Shown one piece after another: positions 41,606 through 56,824 of a stretch of DNA of 64,000 bases. Made by a program: the position numbers and the translations under genes. This stretch comes from Lingula anatina (lineage: Eukaryota > Brachiopoda > Lingulata > Lingulida > Lingulidae), in NCBI RefSeq assembly GCF_001039355.2, contig NW_019776133.1, positions 1-64,000 of the forward strand. Reading direction: 5' to 3'. Position 1 is the stretch's first letter, and every line of letters starts with the position of its first letter. Below the pieces are notes generated by a model. The model saw only the letters and a program-made list of their open reading frames with translations. It did not search any database and was not told the origin of the DNA.

Positions 41606-44600
41606 TTAATAATCCAGCCATTCCTTCATATATATGCATGTTGATGGTGATACAGCTCCTCCTTCATAACAGTCTTTTATAACCTACAATGTGATGAGAA
41701 CCGTTTTAAAGGCATGATTGAATAGTTACTTTAATATTATTGATAAAAAGGTGTTGTTGTCAACTAATTTTGAAAAAGAAAATGCTGACTTTAAAAATAG
41801 TGAGGCTTGGAAATTATGCAATATAATAAAAACTAATGGCACTTGCCAACTAGTTTACTTCTGTTAACGCAAGTGCTCTGATAGACCTATTTGCCAAGTG
41901 TGGTGTGATTAATTAAAAAACAACTTCTCCATGACAAACTTTGTGAGCGGCTAAAGACCCTGCACTCTTTCCTGTTAAAATCTTTTAAACATTATTGCGA
42001 ATGATTGAAAAAAAATCCAAGTTTGACCTTGAGAAAACTTGATAATTTGTGATTTGTAAGCTTGAAGTAATTTCCATGCCAAGTTGAACAAACTGGAAGT
42101 GTGTTACTTACAGGGCAAACTCCACAAGGCGTCTTCATCAGTCCTGTGGGTTGGATCAGAGGACTGATGGCCCTGTATAACTTTAATTGACCTGCATCAG
42201 CGTCTCCACCTGCTGCTGCGGCCACAACTGTTCTCTCTACCTTGCCATCGTATATCAAGGTGTCTAAAATGGTTTCTATATCAGCTATAGAGAGTTGTAC
42301 CTATAATACAAAAACGTTTCACAAAAAAACTGATTTGTCTCATAGCATGATTAACTGAGAAATTGTTATAGATTTCTTTTCACTTAAAAATGTGATAAAA
42401 ACTGATTAATCATATTCTCCGAAGAATGTTTTGTTTAAAATCCCTTTAAGTCCTTATCAGAAAATTCTGAAAAGTAAGTTCCACTGAAGCCTGGTTTGTT
42501 TAATTACAAGGATCTAAATCAAATAATAAAGAAAAATGTTTGGAATGCATGAAAGTGACGTTCAAAATACTGATTAATTATCATATCTCTTGGGTATCCT
42601 AATTTGCATTATTTCAAAATTTTCTGACCTTACTTATTCCTAGCTCTGATATATACTTCCACACATCACTAGATGATGTGTAGGCAGCATTTTTCTGTGC
42701 CATGGGATCTGCCTTAGAATCTCTTGCTAAAGCAGCCTAAAGAAATAGAAAATCAATGTGAAGGATGTTTTGTCTAAGAGCTACAGTGGTAACTTATTGC
42801 CTATACAGTCTGACAGCACAACTTTCATTATCAGATTGTGAAAAGTTGCAAATGTGAATTTTAATTCAGGTATCATTACTTTAAAAAGATAGCATAAAAC
42901 TAATTAAAACGAATGACAGTAGATCAAAATTTCTTTACTTTGTAAGCAAATTTATTTCAAATCATTTTCAGAAATTTACTAATAGCACTAAGCTGCAAAG
43001 CAGAAACTTGACACACCTTTTGCTCCAAGAACTTAAAGCACTGTTGGTTTAAAACTTCTACAAATTCCGACTCAAAATCTTGATCACTGTACCAGGCACC
43101 CCCCGTGACTGTTCTATCTGGCTCTAAATTGTACAACATGTACACTTTCTTTTTAGATGCCTAATATAGAAAAAAAAGGAATACATAAAAACAAATAATG
43201 CCTTGTGTGCATATGTGACAATATATCCATTATGTACTGACAGAAAGGTTTTTATAAGATAAAAGATGAAAGGCAAAATGCAGAATGCTGCAACATGGTA
43301 TTCAAAATCATCTGGTCACCTAAAAATATCCTTATTTTAAAGAATAGTACAATTTTGACAACACAAACACTGATTTAAAAGACCATGCAATGCCAAAAGC
43401 AGTTTTAAACATACAGTACTTATTATGCAATTCAAGATTGGTATTTTCATGTGTATTTATGAAAATCCCTTATTTGTTCATTCTTTTTTATTTGCCTTGC
43501 AAAGCATTTAAGAAAGTTATTGTAAACAATTCTGCAACATATTTTCAAACAAATCTATGAGGTACATTTAGTTTTCAACTTAAATAAGTACAAAGGTAAC
43601 TTTGTATAGATCAGAATGTGTAATGTGTAGAGCACAAAGTTCACTCACTGCTACAGATTTTACAGCTTTGATGAGCTTCTTGCTTTCAAGATTCTTCAGT
43701 ATCTTGTTGACTTGGGTGAGTAGCAAGTTACTTTTGAAACGTATATCTCTAATCCAAATGCCTAAAACATATGACAAATAATTTCATTTGTATATTATTT
43801 TTAAATGAGTATCTAAGCAGACAAAAACTTATTTTAACTGATAGTGTAGCCAAGACATTTTTAATGTGAGAAGTGTTGAAATGTTGCATCATTCATGACA
43901 TATAAAAAATACTATGTAATACTTTTTCATATTTACCTTTGTTTTCAGCTGCTTCAATAATTTGGTATACCAATCGCTCCTGATGATCTGATCCTTTTAC
44001 TTTGCTGAAAGTAAATACAAACTGCTTGGTTAATATAAATTATATATATATATATATTCACGGCACATATATTGAAGTAAAATATGCTTTAAAATAAGAA
44101 ACCCATGTATCTCTCTGACACTGAAAAAGCTACATTATATACATGTTTAGTATCTCTTTGGTACTCTTGTGAATAAATCACATTACTTATAATAAATCAC
44201 TTGCTGAGTTCCACTGCCCTGAAAAATTATTGTTTAGTACATTGTATATTCTTTATATTCCATACCTTACTGCAGCTGAATCCTTTAGCTTATAAACCAA
44301 GCCTGTAGAGCTTTTCAGTAGGTCTACCTGGCCCTGAATAAAATGGAAGACCAATCAAAATGTATTTTGAAATAATATATTTGCAGCTACATTGATCATA
44401 ATACTGAAGAAGAGTCCTACACGTACAGTAGGTTATCTGTAAAAATGGAAATAGAACAAATTTTCCAGAAATTATCAGTCCAATGATGAGTTAATCTTAT
44501 ATAACTAAGGTACCCTTCTGAGTTTATAAATTGGTCTTAAGGAAACTTACAGTGGAAAGCAGTCTGTTTATGGCCGTTACTCTTTGTTGTGCATCAAACT

Positions 44601-45074
44601 GTGGCATTGAGTTCTGAATGATTGCATCAGTAAGCCCTTTGGGAAACTCCATACATAATTCCAGGATCCTGTCAAATAGATATCAGTTTGATATAAATGT
44701 ACATCAGTGTAATCATCAGTCAGAGAAAAAGTAGAAATGCAAAACAAAACACCGCGGCGAAGTATTAACAATATTCTTTAAAAACACATATTTTGATATT
44801 TTAAAACTGCAAATCAAGGGCTTTATAATTTTCCCATAAACTTTCACAGAAGCTTGTCCTTCAGCTTACTACAACACCAAATCATTGTCAAATCGCTACT
44901 CCAACCAAACCAATTTCACATTGATTGATTGCAAATGACTGATATTTTAAACAACAGCAATGACGTTACAGTACTACTAGTCCATCTAGAAAGGTCTCAG
45001 TATATTTACCTGCTCTCTAGATTTACCGCGTCTACAGGCTCTTGCTTCACCGGCGCATTTGCTGACTCTGCCAT
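41606..45074 (-). CDS. POLR3F: RNA polymerase III subunit RPC6
   Basis: RPC6 (C34) is a subunit of the RPC3-RPC6-RPC7 subcomplex that contacts TFIIIB and opens Pol III promoters in the nucleus. Nine exons (complement), all phase-consistent: 45010..45074, 44551..44668, 44266..44333, 43937..44004, 43649..43761, 43017..43160, 42629..42736, 42112..42300 and 41606..41683. They give 316 residues, the length of human RPC6. The tandem winged-helix core is nearly unchanged (GIWIRDIRFKSN, KILKNLESKKLIKAVKSVA, GGAWYSDQDFESEFVEVLNQ). The C-terminus has the four cysteines that bind the FeS cluster or metal (CGVC, C, C in KDCYEGG and STCIYM). The short last exon was found by its C-terminal match (CIYMKEWLDY). 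The gene is head to head with ALKBH6, with 565 bp between the start codons. Confidence 0.97.
44040..44056. repeat. (TA)n microsatellite in a POLR3F intron
   Basis: Short uninterrupted TA run just upstream of the exon at 43937..44004 (on the transcribed strand). Confidence 0.7.
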
Positions 45075-45639
45075 TTTTGCTTATTAGTGCTTATTATTGC
45101 CTTTTTCTTCAGTGCAAATCGCGTTCATCCAGGGGTAATCCTGCTTTCATTTGTCTGCTTCCATGTGTTTACAAAATTATCCAATCAGATGCATCTTCGT
45201 TGGAATGTGCGGAGAAATTTGGTCTATGTTTCCGTTTCAATGGTTCAATGGCCATTACTGCTGCTGTGACCAGGGGGTGGAAACGCGCTACTTATATGAT
45301 TATGACGAGCCTAACCGTCAGCACCGGATATTAGTTTGTGACCTTGAGGGGCAATTAGGCTTGGTCTTTGCTGCACGCGCGAACAGTAGTCGATCTACCA
45401 CACCTGGGTCTTTTGTTTTTGACAACTATTCACTCGTCAACGAGGTGCTTGTTCTAGACTTCAGACTGATATCTACTGGTACTACCAGTGGCTTCATTAG
45501 TAACGTTCCCACAATACATGGTTTTCTGTCTGTGCGTACATACCCTGAATTCGGTTAGCCTCACTGACGAGAACAATGGACGTTTCTTACCCCTCTCTAG
45601 GATTACCCCTGCTGTGACTGCTAGTACTAGGGAGGGTAT
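45075..45639. promoter_or_regulatory. Candidate bidirectional promoter, POLR3F / ALKBH6
   Basis: The 565-bp interval between two divergent start codons is less AT-rich than the nearby introns and has several CpGs (for example GCACGCGCGAAC near 45373). Both genes are housekeeping types that commonly share such promoters. No TATA box is evident near either start. Open frames inside it (45059-45558) are not supported as genes. Confidence 0.5.
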
Positions 45640-49118
<3,479 letters not shown>

Positions 49119-49538
49119 TGCACAGTGGCTCAATATGGATGTATAAAAGAGCTTTTAAAAACTTATAACCGTACATGACTGTCCTGTAAATTATCATGCT
49201 TTTTCATAGGGGGTTGTTTGTAATGGTATTTGCAAGCATTATGTAGATTTCTAAAATCCTTAAATTCCTAGAAACAATTACCTTGTATAGTGCATTCCAT
49301 TTTCATACATCTTAATGTGCTTGACAGCACACTGACTAGACAGCACACTTGAGAGGTGACGGGTCAGAATACCTACCACAGCCCTCATTTCCCTGATGAA
49401 GTCTGACAGTCAGCAGACGAAATAATGGCTGATAAATATCAGTGAATTTTCTATAGCTGTTGACAAAAGAAACTCAATTGGTCTATTTCAAACATGTAGC
49501 TAATGAAAACTGTTCAGAACTTAACAATTATCTATGTC

Positions 49539-51103
49539 CAGGGCTAGACACTAACTTTTATGAGCACCTGTCCTTCGGACACAAAACCAATATTTTTTTC
49601 TATTCATACCTTTGAACTTTGTCAATAAATATGTGAAGTCATACATTTAAATTAATATATATATTACCAAAACATTCAATCATATGAGCCCCGAAAATGC
49701 ACCTTAAAGTGAATTTATGTTCAGATAAAAAGTTGTTTTTTCATACTTGTGAACTCCTGAAGATTTAGGCCCCGTTCACATGACAAGTCTATTTTCTAAA
49801 AATCTATTTTCTATTCGCGGTATTTTGTAATCACGGTCCCTGTGCCCTGAATATCCCGCGGCGTAATTACTGGCGGCGCGAGCCAGTTACTTCCAAAGCT
49901 GTAATTAATTCTCGGGATATACAGGGCACAGGGACCGTGATTACAAGATACCGCGAATAGAAAATAGATTTTTAGAAAATAGACTTTCCATGTGAACGGA
50001 GTCTTAATCTTGCATATAAGTCTGATATTTAACATCAGGGCTTCTCCTAGGATTTGGGGTACAGGGTCTACTAAGTGTAAGTCTGCAATTTGATTACAGA
50101 TTCACATGAAGTTAAACCAAAGCTAAAAAAAAAAAAAAAAAAAAAAACTGAGCGGGAAGTGGGGAGGGGGTACTGTTAAATTAATTTTATTAAAATATTC
50201 AAATTTTATAATATTTGAATAAAGTTCAATGAAAATTAAAGAATATTCATTTTATAATACTTAACTTATATTTATGTTAACAATTTAACTTCTTAAGGGG
50301 TTATCACGTGTTTGATTTTTAAAAAATATATGAACTTATTAAAATCAGCATAAAAAAGTTCCCCTTCTTTTTTTTTTAAATTCTCATATTTGTTATTACT
50401 AATTTCTTCCTTACATCAATATCACACTGGTATATGAGAGCAATGTTAATTTATCATATTCCAGCACTAAATTTTATACAGTAAATAACAGAGGTGATGC
50501 TAGAGTCATTAAAGAAAGCATCATACAAAATTTCAGGTTATATTTTGGCAAATAAACAACATTTCAACAAGATCTTCTGTCCCAAAGATTTCACTTTCTA
50601 TAGTGAGTAGATAGCGTACGACGAGTTTGATTGACAGGCAGTATGTTGCCTTGACAACAAACTAGATATAGCCAGTTCATCCAGTCCAATCTGGCTCCAG
50701 CACAGTACTTGTGTAGTGTCTGTTTTTGGAAGTGTCTTTATTACTAGAGCACGTAGATTTTTAACTAAATAAATGTTCAGTAGTGAACCTGATATGTGAA
50801 TAAATTTTGTCTGATGAAGTTCTGGAGGGTGTTCACTTTCATAATTTGGCGGTAAGTTTACTCAGACTTCGTTTTGCGACTGCATGTGTTTTGTGCCAAA
50901 AGTAGGTCATTCTTTTCAGTACGGTCTAGGAAGAGACAAAAAGACGTTAGTATGCAACAAAAAATGATTTTTTAAAGATTTTTGATCCAAATTTCTTATA
51001 AAACATGACCTGTCCGTCGGACAGCCAACCCTGCAACTTCACCTGTCCGAACTGATTTTTTACCTGTCCCGGACAGGCGGACAGGCGCTAATGTCGAGCC
51101 CTG
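49539..51103. mobile_element. Possible non-autonomous DNA transposon with CAGGGCT ends
   Basis: The left end CAGGGCTAGACACTAAC and the complement of the right end, CAGGGCTCGACATTAGCG, match as imperfect terminal inverted repeats. Both are followed inward by CCTGTCC-type words, which are more frequent on the right side (51009-51087). ATGTCC occurs on both flanks (49534-49539 and 51105-51110), giving a 6-of-8 match if the duplication is 8 bp, as in hAT elements. The 1.5-kb interior has no transposase frame and carries a nested fold-back element. Alternatively these are two independent copies of a dispersed repeat in opposite orientation. Confidence 0.4.
49768..50003. mobile_element. Fold-back MITE flanked by TTA, same family as 6991-7088
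   Basis: A 236-bp palindromic element. The ends GGCCCCGTTCACATG and CATGTGAACGGAGTC are followed inward by TCTATTTTCTAAAAATCTA and its complement, shared with the element at 6991. Pairing continues through ATTCGCGGTATTTTGTAATC and ACGGTCCCTGTGCCCTG. TTA flanks both ends (49765-49767, 50004-50006). The GC-rich loop contains CGCGGCG and GGCGGCGCG. Non-coding. Confidence 0.85.
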
Positions 51104-51678
51104 AATGTCCTACTTGTGTTTCTGCCCATTTTTTATTATTTTGTAAAAGTAAATTAATTTTATATGTGATAGAGGATAAATATATAATGGAAAATCATGG
51201 AGAAGTCCTAAATACCATTATATGAAAGAAAACCACCTTTGTCCCCAGACATGGCTTCGGCAATTCTGTCCTCGTCCCATCTTGAAAACCCTTCCATAAG
51301 AAAGGCCTGAAAGATTATATGGCTTTTCACGAAACACTACAAATTAAAATTTGATCACTAGCTTCGATTCATACCATTTAGAAATTACATTCAAAAGCTT
51401 AACTTGATTAATTTTTAGAATGCAACAGATTCCAACTTAACTTTTCCAGGGATGGTGGTAATAATAGGCAAGAACAGTTTTCATAGAAATTCCACTCCAA
51501 TTCAATGAAAATGAGGTGAAATCTACTAAGGGCAATTTTTCCTATCTTACCAATATGCTTTTCATATAGGCAGATATTGAATATCATTTTATGCAGTAAA
51601 CTATTTAAAAAGAACATCAACATGCTTGAAGAAAGAAAGTAAAGTGAACTTTCATCGGATAAAAATAGAAAAATACAA
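50007..51678. other. Intergenic, no gene seen
   Basis: AT-rich with a poly-A run (about 50127-50146), the right part of the CAGGGCT-ended repeat, and anonymous sequence up to the tRNA gene. A T-rich stretch (TTTTT on the minus strand near 51664-51673) follows the tRNA as a Pol III terminator. Confidence 0.4.
51670..51678 (-). terminator. Pol III T-run terminator of the tRNA gene
   Basis: Directly after the tRNA 3' end the minus strand reads TTGTATTTTTC. The TTTTT, about 5 nt downstream, would stop RNA polymerase III; a second run (TATTTTTATC) follows. Confidence 0.6.
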
Positions 51679-51744
51679 TGCCGCGAGCCGGGATTGAACC
51701 AGCGACCTTCAGATCTCTGTACAATCTTGTGCTACACAAGCCGG

Positions 51745-51781
<37 letters not shown>
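51679..51781 (-). tRNA. tRNA-Phe (anticodon GAA) with a 30-nt intron
   Basis: On the minus strand the gene starts GCCGCGATAGCTCAGTTGG and ends GGCTCGCGGC plus discriminator A. The acceptor stem GCCGCGA/TCGCGGC is perfect. The D arm is GCTC...GAGC, the T arm GCTGG-TTCAATC-CCGGC. The anticodon arm TCAGA-CTGAAGA-TCTGA is restored only if 30 nt (51715-51744) are removed between positions 37 and 38, the canonical nuclear tRNA intron site. The anticodon is GAA, and body positions match animal tRNA-Phe, including G1-C72 (tRNA-Tyr would have C1-G72). Internal A box (TAGCTCAGTTGGGAGAGC) and B box (GGTTCAATCC) are present. A TTTTT terminator follows. Confidence 0.92.
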
Positions 51782-52713
51782 AGTTAAGGAATTTGCGGTT
51801 AACTTAAGATGTGGACCAAACACTAAGAATGAGGATTTCTACACTGCTTCACGTTTTTGTGAAGGGTTTTTCACGACTTAAGAGACAATATTTTGAATTA
51901 ATTACAGAAGTAATCATTACGAAACGTATATATGGTGTATATATAGTGTGTATATAGTATACATGCCGACCACTTTACCCTAGTGACGGTCTGTTAGCGA
52001 CACTGCAGGTTACCATATGGGTGTTACTCTCGCACCATTACTTAGCTCATATATAAGGTCTCGTAAAATAAAACTCGCAAATAGTGTACTTGTACATTGC
52101 CAATTGGTTAGTCGTGGGAATAAACGATATAATAATTTTACCTCGTCTTCGCACGGGGGTTCCCCGATTGCATTTCGAAAACGAGGCTATTGTGTGGAGA
52201 AGGCTAACGTGGTTGGTGAATAGGTGCGCGTGTAGCATCACGTATATTATTCCGACATGTGGTCTGTTTTCGTGCCGGGTAGTGAAATATTTATTGGGGA
52301 GGCTGATTGAAGAGAACACCCATCTAAAGTCGATGTCTATATTAATTAACGTTCCCTGAATTATTTTTCCTTGGAACTAGAAGGCTCCGTTTTTATGATT
52401 CAGGAGATGTCGACAAAAGAGATCTCTCAGGAAACCACGTTTTTAATAGCCCTATCTTACAGTTAAATAGGGGCCTAATCAAAATTCTTTACTTCTTTAC
52501 TTTCATTCTGTTCAACATTTATTCAAGCTTGCTGTACCCGAATGTGCTTGTATACTGCCTTCCTTTTGGCATTTTTCATTCTCAATTTAATAATCTATCT
52601 ATAGATAAAATCGAATTGTTTCTAGATCTCATACTCAAAGATGATAAATTGGCATGATATCGATATTACTGGAAAGTACAAAAAAAAATCTGAAATTGAT
52701 AATAATAAAAAAC
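51782..52713. other. Intergenic, no gene seen
   Basis: Sequence right of the tRNA gene, with mixed GC content (locally CpG-containing near 52141-52260). Overlapping open frames exist on both strands at 52017-52359, with no family similarity or splice support. Confidence 0.4.
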
Positions 52714-53125
52714 NNNNNNNNNNNNNNNNNNNNNNNNNNNNNNNNNNNNNNNNNNNNNNNNNNNNNNNNNNNNNNNNNNNNNNNNNNNNNNNNNNNNNNN
52801 NNNNNNNNNNNNNNNNNNNNNNNNNNNNNNNNNNNNNNNNNNNNNNNNNNNNNNNNNNNNNNNNNNNNNNNNNNNNNNNNNNNNNNNNNNNNNNNNNNNN
52901 NNNNNNNNNNNNNNNNNNNNNNNNNNNNNNNNNNNNNNNNNNNNNNNNNNNNNNNNNNNNNNNNNNNNNNNNNNNNNNNNNNNNNNNNNNNNNNNNNNNN
53001 NNNNNNNNNNNNNNNNNNNNNNNNNNNNNNNNNNNNNNNNNNNNNNNNNNNNNNNNNNNNNNNNNNNNNNNNNNNNNNNNNNNNNNNNNNNNNNNNNNNN
53101 NNNNNNNNNNNNNNNNNNNNNNNNN
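52714..53125. other. Assembly gap (412 N)
   Basis: Run of N ending in a poly-A tract of about 26 bases (53126-53151). The homopolymer probably stopped the assembly. The single-N junctions at 14248, 18415 and 38051 are separate contig joins. Confidence 1.
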
Positions 53126-53151
53126 AAAAAAAAAAAAAAAAAAAAAAAAAA

Positions 53152-53948
53152 AGAAAAGGAAAAAAGAAAAGCCAATTTAAAAAACAAGATCACCCGTACA
53201 TGTAGAGGCTCTATACGCTCTATTTCTATGTCTACATGTTTAAAGAAAAAATTATCCAAAATAGTTATCGTAAATACGCCAACAATTTATCACTAACATT
53301 TATAGGGAAAACTAAAGCAATTTATGACTTCAAAACAAATAGAAATAAGTTCCATGGACCTCGAAGAAATTGACTAAAAGGGGACCATATTGAACATTTT
53401 GTCAATTTATTGATTAATTTATTCCTATCTAATTACTACGGTATTTGGTAAGCTTTGTTTACACTTTAAATATGGCTAAATTTCCTATCATTATATGATA
53501 TTTATGGCAATCTATATTAATACGGAGTTGGCCTGCATTCACCTGAAACGAAAATCATGCCAAGTTTGAAAGTAGTCGATAAAAGAGAGGATTATTGAAT
53601 ATTTGGAGTTAAATCTTTTGTGAAATTTTAGTCACAAAAATAATTCAATTTCTTTCTGAATCATGTTTACTCAACATATGAGCCATTACATGCGGGAAGG
53701 AACATATTTCATCCTTGAACGCGACTGTTGTGACCGCACTTGTCTTTATGCTGGATTGATTCATTTTTGACCCAATGGGAAATGCGATATAACACAAAGC
53801 CTATTCAAAAGATGTTTAGAACTGCGGCAATGTAACTGTGATCGCGTTACTTTTATTGTGCGTCATGTTTATATCGTTTGTGCGGGGTTAGGGGTTGGAT
53901 GAATATACAAAAAGGGGTGAGATGCGCCCTCAAAGGCCGTATACTTGA
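53152..53948. other. Intergenic, no gene seen
   Basis: AT-rich sequence right of the assembly gap. No supported feature. Confidence 0.4.
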
Positions 53949-54172
53949 TTGAAATTTAAAGAAAACATCGCGGTCCGTTGTTTAGAGACGTTAGCATGGA
54001 CTCGTTTATGTTGTCAGGTTGTTGGGTCAGATACAACAAGAGCTGACATAAGAAACTTATCGGACCTACGGCCACCCTATTCTACACAACGTAAAAGAAC
54101 TAAATCGCAGAGCTTCTGTACACTGGACGATGTAGCCACCAACTTGTCACGTCCTGTCGGAATGACTTGCGG
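53949..54172 (+). other. Candidate 5' exon of the 55.8-kb gene
   Basis: An open stretch of about 75 codons ends at a consensus donor (TTGCGG then GTAAGT, exon end 54172). It has a protein-like stretch (DIRNLSDLRPPYSTQRKR) but no in-frame ATG before the last few codons. Spliced in phase 2 to the acceptor at 55809 it stays open for 15 more codons and stops at 55852-55854, nine bases before the ATG at 55863. It is either 5' UTR with an upstream frame, or an exon of another transcript. Confidence 0.3.
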
Positions 54173-55808
54173 GTAAGTTGCTCGGTTTGTGGGTTATTTT
54201 TCCCAGGAATAAGTCATCTGTTCGAGTTGTTTACTGCTTTATGAAATCCCACAAGTCTATTAAGGACACCGCGCCAAACATCACTTTCACTGGCCTGTGC
54301 TTTTCTCTGCCTGGTGTTTTAAACGCAGGAGAAGGCAAGGACACCGCCTTGCAATTTTTATTTTTTGAAAAGTCACGAGCTTTTTTTAATTAAGCGCCAG
54401 GACATTGAAGGGCAATGTACAAAAGCTTGTCTTTGTACTCCGTGATTAGTTCCTGCTGAAAAACTGCCTAATCGAGCATGGGTAGGTATGCGGTAACGTT
54501 ATGGCAGTCTGTAGATTAAAAAAAAAAGAAACACGAGATCCTCCGCGGGATGAACTTTAACAAAGGATAGGAACAGTATCGGATGCTGCTCGACGCAGGG
54601 GATTGAAAAAGAGACGACAAGAGTGGAAAAGCATGGGAAGACATGCAATATCGTTATTATATTAAGTGAGTTGTACATACTTAGATACGTTGACTGATGC
54701 CCGTGGTGATGGTAAACGTTCTAAAGTTGGAAACAAAAACACGAGCAGGATATTAAATTTTTTTCCATAACTTCACATTTTACGGATATAACTGTGATCA
54801 TATCAACAGCAAAGACATTCCCCACTCTAGGCTGTCACTTCCCAAGGGAAGTGCCAATGTCGAGTTGTCATGGATAGTGCCTTTGTCCTGCGATGTCTGT
54901 AGCAACAACGCACGGAGTTCTCTCTCATGGGAATGCAACTAGTCGATATCATAAGGCATGCGGAACTATCGTGTATACTATGGTACGGTATACTACGGTA
55001 ATCATCAATAGCAAATTCAGCCTATTCTTTCTTATTTCTTAATTAATTCAGCTTTGATCATCATTAGGGCGCGAATGCGTTTGTGTGTGCGTGTGTTGCA
55101 CCAAAAGTAAGTACCAGTTCAATTTAAGCGTAAGCACTTTCCTTTAAATTTCATTTTGTCAACACTTTTAACCTCATATGCCCTCGAGGGTTTTATGGCG
55201 TTCAAGGGGTGGTCGGTAGGCATGGCAATCAGTAGTGATGAAATACAAGCGTAAAACGCATATCGACAATAACATTTTAATACCCCTTTACACGCCTGCC
55301 TTACATCCACGTAAAAGGCCATTTGAATATAAAACGCCATATTGTTCAGTTTATGTAAGAATACCTGATAAGCAGATTAAAGATGACATTGATAAAATAA
55401 GATTTATAAAAGAAGTAACTGCCAAGTTATTACATCGGCTCTGATATTCTGATATTAAAAATAAAGGTTATCCTGGGCAGATTTTTTCATCGTTAAGTTT
55501 ACGTGAAAGAACGTGTTGAATAACACGCACAACATGTCTGATTGGCAATCCTAACTGTCAGTGTGCATGCCATCATGGACTGCTCCGATGAAGTACTCGC
55601 GTACTGCTATGTTAAAAAAGTTCTTTGTAAACATGCCTCCGGAGTATTTCCATTTCCTTGCCGTACTTAATCGCAATGAATTGAAAATTATATCTTGCAG
55701 TTTCAATCGATTCCTTAGACATAAGTAGATATAGGCTATGTTTCATTCACTCTACTGTAGTCCTATGTGTTAGTTCTAAGTTGGATTTCATTTTTTGTAT
55801 GTTTTCAG
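54173..55808. other. Probable 5' intron of the 55.8-kb gene
   Basis: Bounded by a consensus donor (GTAAGT at 54173) and a good acceptor (GTTTTCAG ending 55808). Open frames inside (54178-54393, 55235-55444) have no family match. Confidence 0.35.
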
Positions 55809-55862
55809 ATGGTATGGCTACTCGATTTTCCAACACTCTCCCGTTGAGAAGTGACCGAGAAG

Positions 55863-56824
55863 ATGCTTTCTAATCCGGACAAGCCCCAAAGCGCCCCTGC
55901 CGAGGGTCGTTCTCCACAACCAGACATGCCCGGGAAACCCCTTACCTCTAAGTTCCTGCGTAAAGGGAACGCCGTGCGTGAGATCCAGGACTGGGCGTCC
56001 GATGGGACGGCGCCTGGATTCTCACGCCACAGCGGACAGCTTTCAGACAATGTCACGGAAGAAAGGATGCTTAAATCAAAAATAATGGATTTATCCAAGG
56101 AACGATATAAATACATGACGCAGAGCGTTTATGACATGAAGCAATTTCTCGACAAACAAAAAAAGAAGAGTCGAATACTTCAAGATTTACTGAAAAATAT
56201 TGAGGTTGACTCCTCGTCACGGCGCAAAAGCTGGCCCGTGCAGCTGGGCACCAGCGATGAAGGCGTGAATCACGCGCGCCATGCCATGCTAGACCGGTTT
56301 GATCCCACCAAAGCCCGGGACCGCCCCAAGGAGATCGTAGAGTTAGAGAGACAGCAGGAGGAGGAACGAAATAAAAGAGCGGCGTCCCAGTTATCCATGC
56401 CTAGACTCAGGACCCCTGTCTTCCAAACAGAACCGCGGCTCTTAAAAGAAAAGCTTCATCTGACTCACTGCCTTGTGTTCACTCCAAGCAAGCTATAGGA
56501 CAGACAACTGTTCAAGAAACAATATCAGAGGAGGAGGAAGGTCACAAACCAAAGTTGTTGATAAAGTCAGTGTCTGATTTACATGATAAGCGGGCGTATC
56601 TGTCAAAAGTTCGTTCTCGTTCTCCTGTGAGAGACCCGAGGTACACGGCGCTGGTGAAAGATGTGCTGTCTGAGCCGTACAATATGGCCTCCCCGGTGGA
56701 AGTGTCCGCTGTGGTGAGCAAGATGCCCGCTTTACACGTCCCACCCAGGCAACCCAAAGAAGCCAAACCAAAACTGGCGAATAAGATTCAGGAATACATG
56801 CGTGAACGCGGCATAGTTTTCTAA
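55863..56824 (+). CDS. Unrecognised coiled-coil protein, reading frame broken near 56445
   Basis: The ATG at 55863 follows an in-frame TGA in the same exon, so translation should start here (MLSNPDKPQSAP). The first frame runs to TAG 56496-56498. From about 56440 the protein-like frame is a different one, running SSDSLPCVHSKQ... to TAA 56822-56824 (ending KIQEYMRERGIVF). No intron fits. A missing A in the run at 56444-56447 (or 56449-56452) would join both frames into about 320 residues. The region 130-270 nt-codons in (SDNVTEERMLKSKIM, DKQKKKSRILQDLLK, VELERQQEEERNK) is charged and helical, likely coiled coil. The rest is Pro/Ser-rich. I do not recognise the family. A sequencing error in a homopolymer is more likely than a true pseudogene because both halves keep coding character. 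Confidence 0.6.

Noticed and set aside
45059-45558. Overlapping plus-strand frames between POLR3F and ALKBH6 as a gene
   Set aside because: The frames cover the divergent promoter and the POLR3F start; no family match or splice logic.
51617-51823. 68-codon minus-strand frame AIAQLGERQTEAG...
   Set aside because: This is the translated tRNA gene, a common false protein call.
52641-53259. Long frames of about 180-197 codons across the assembly gap
   Set aside because: They consist of N and poly-A, not sequence.
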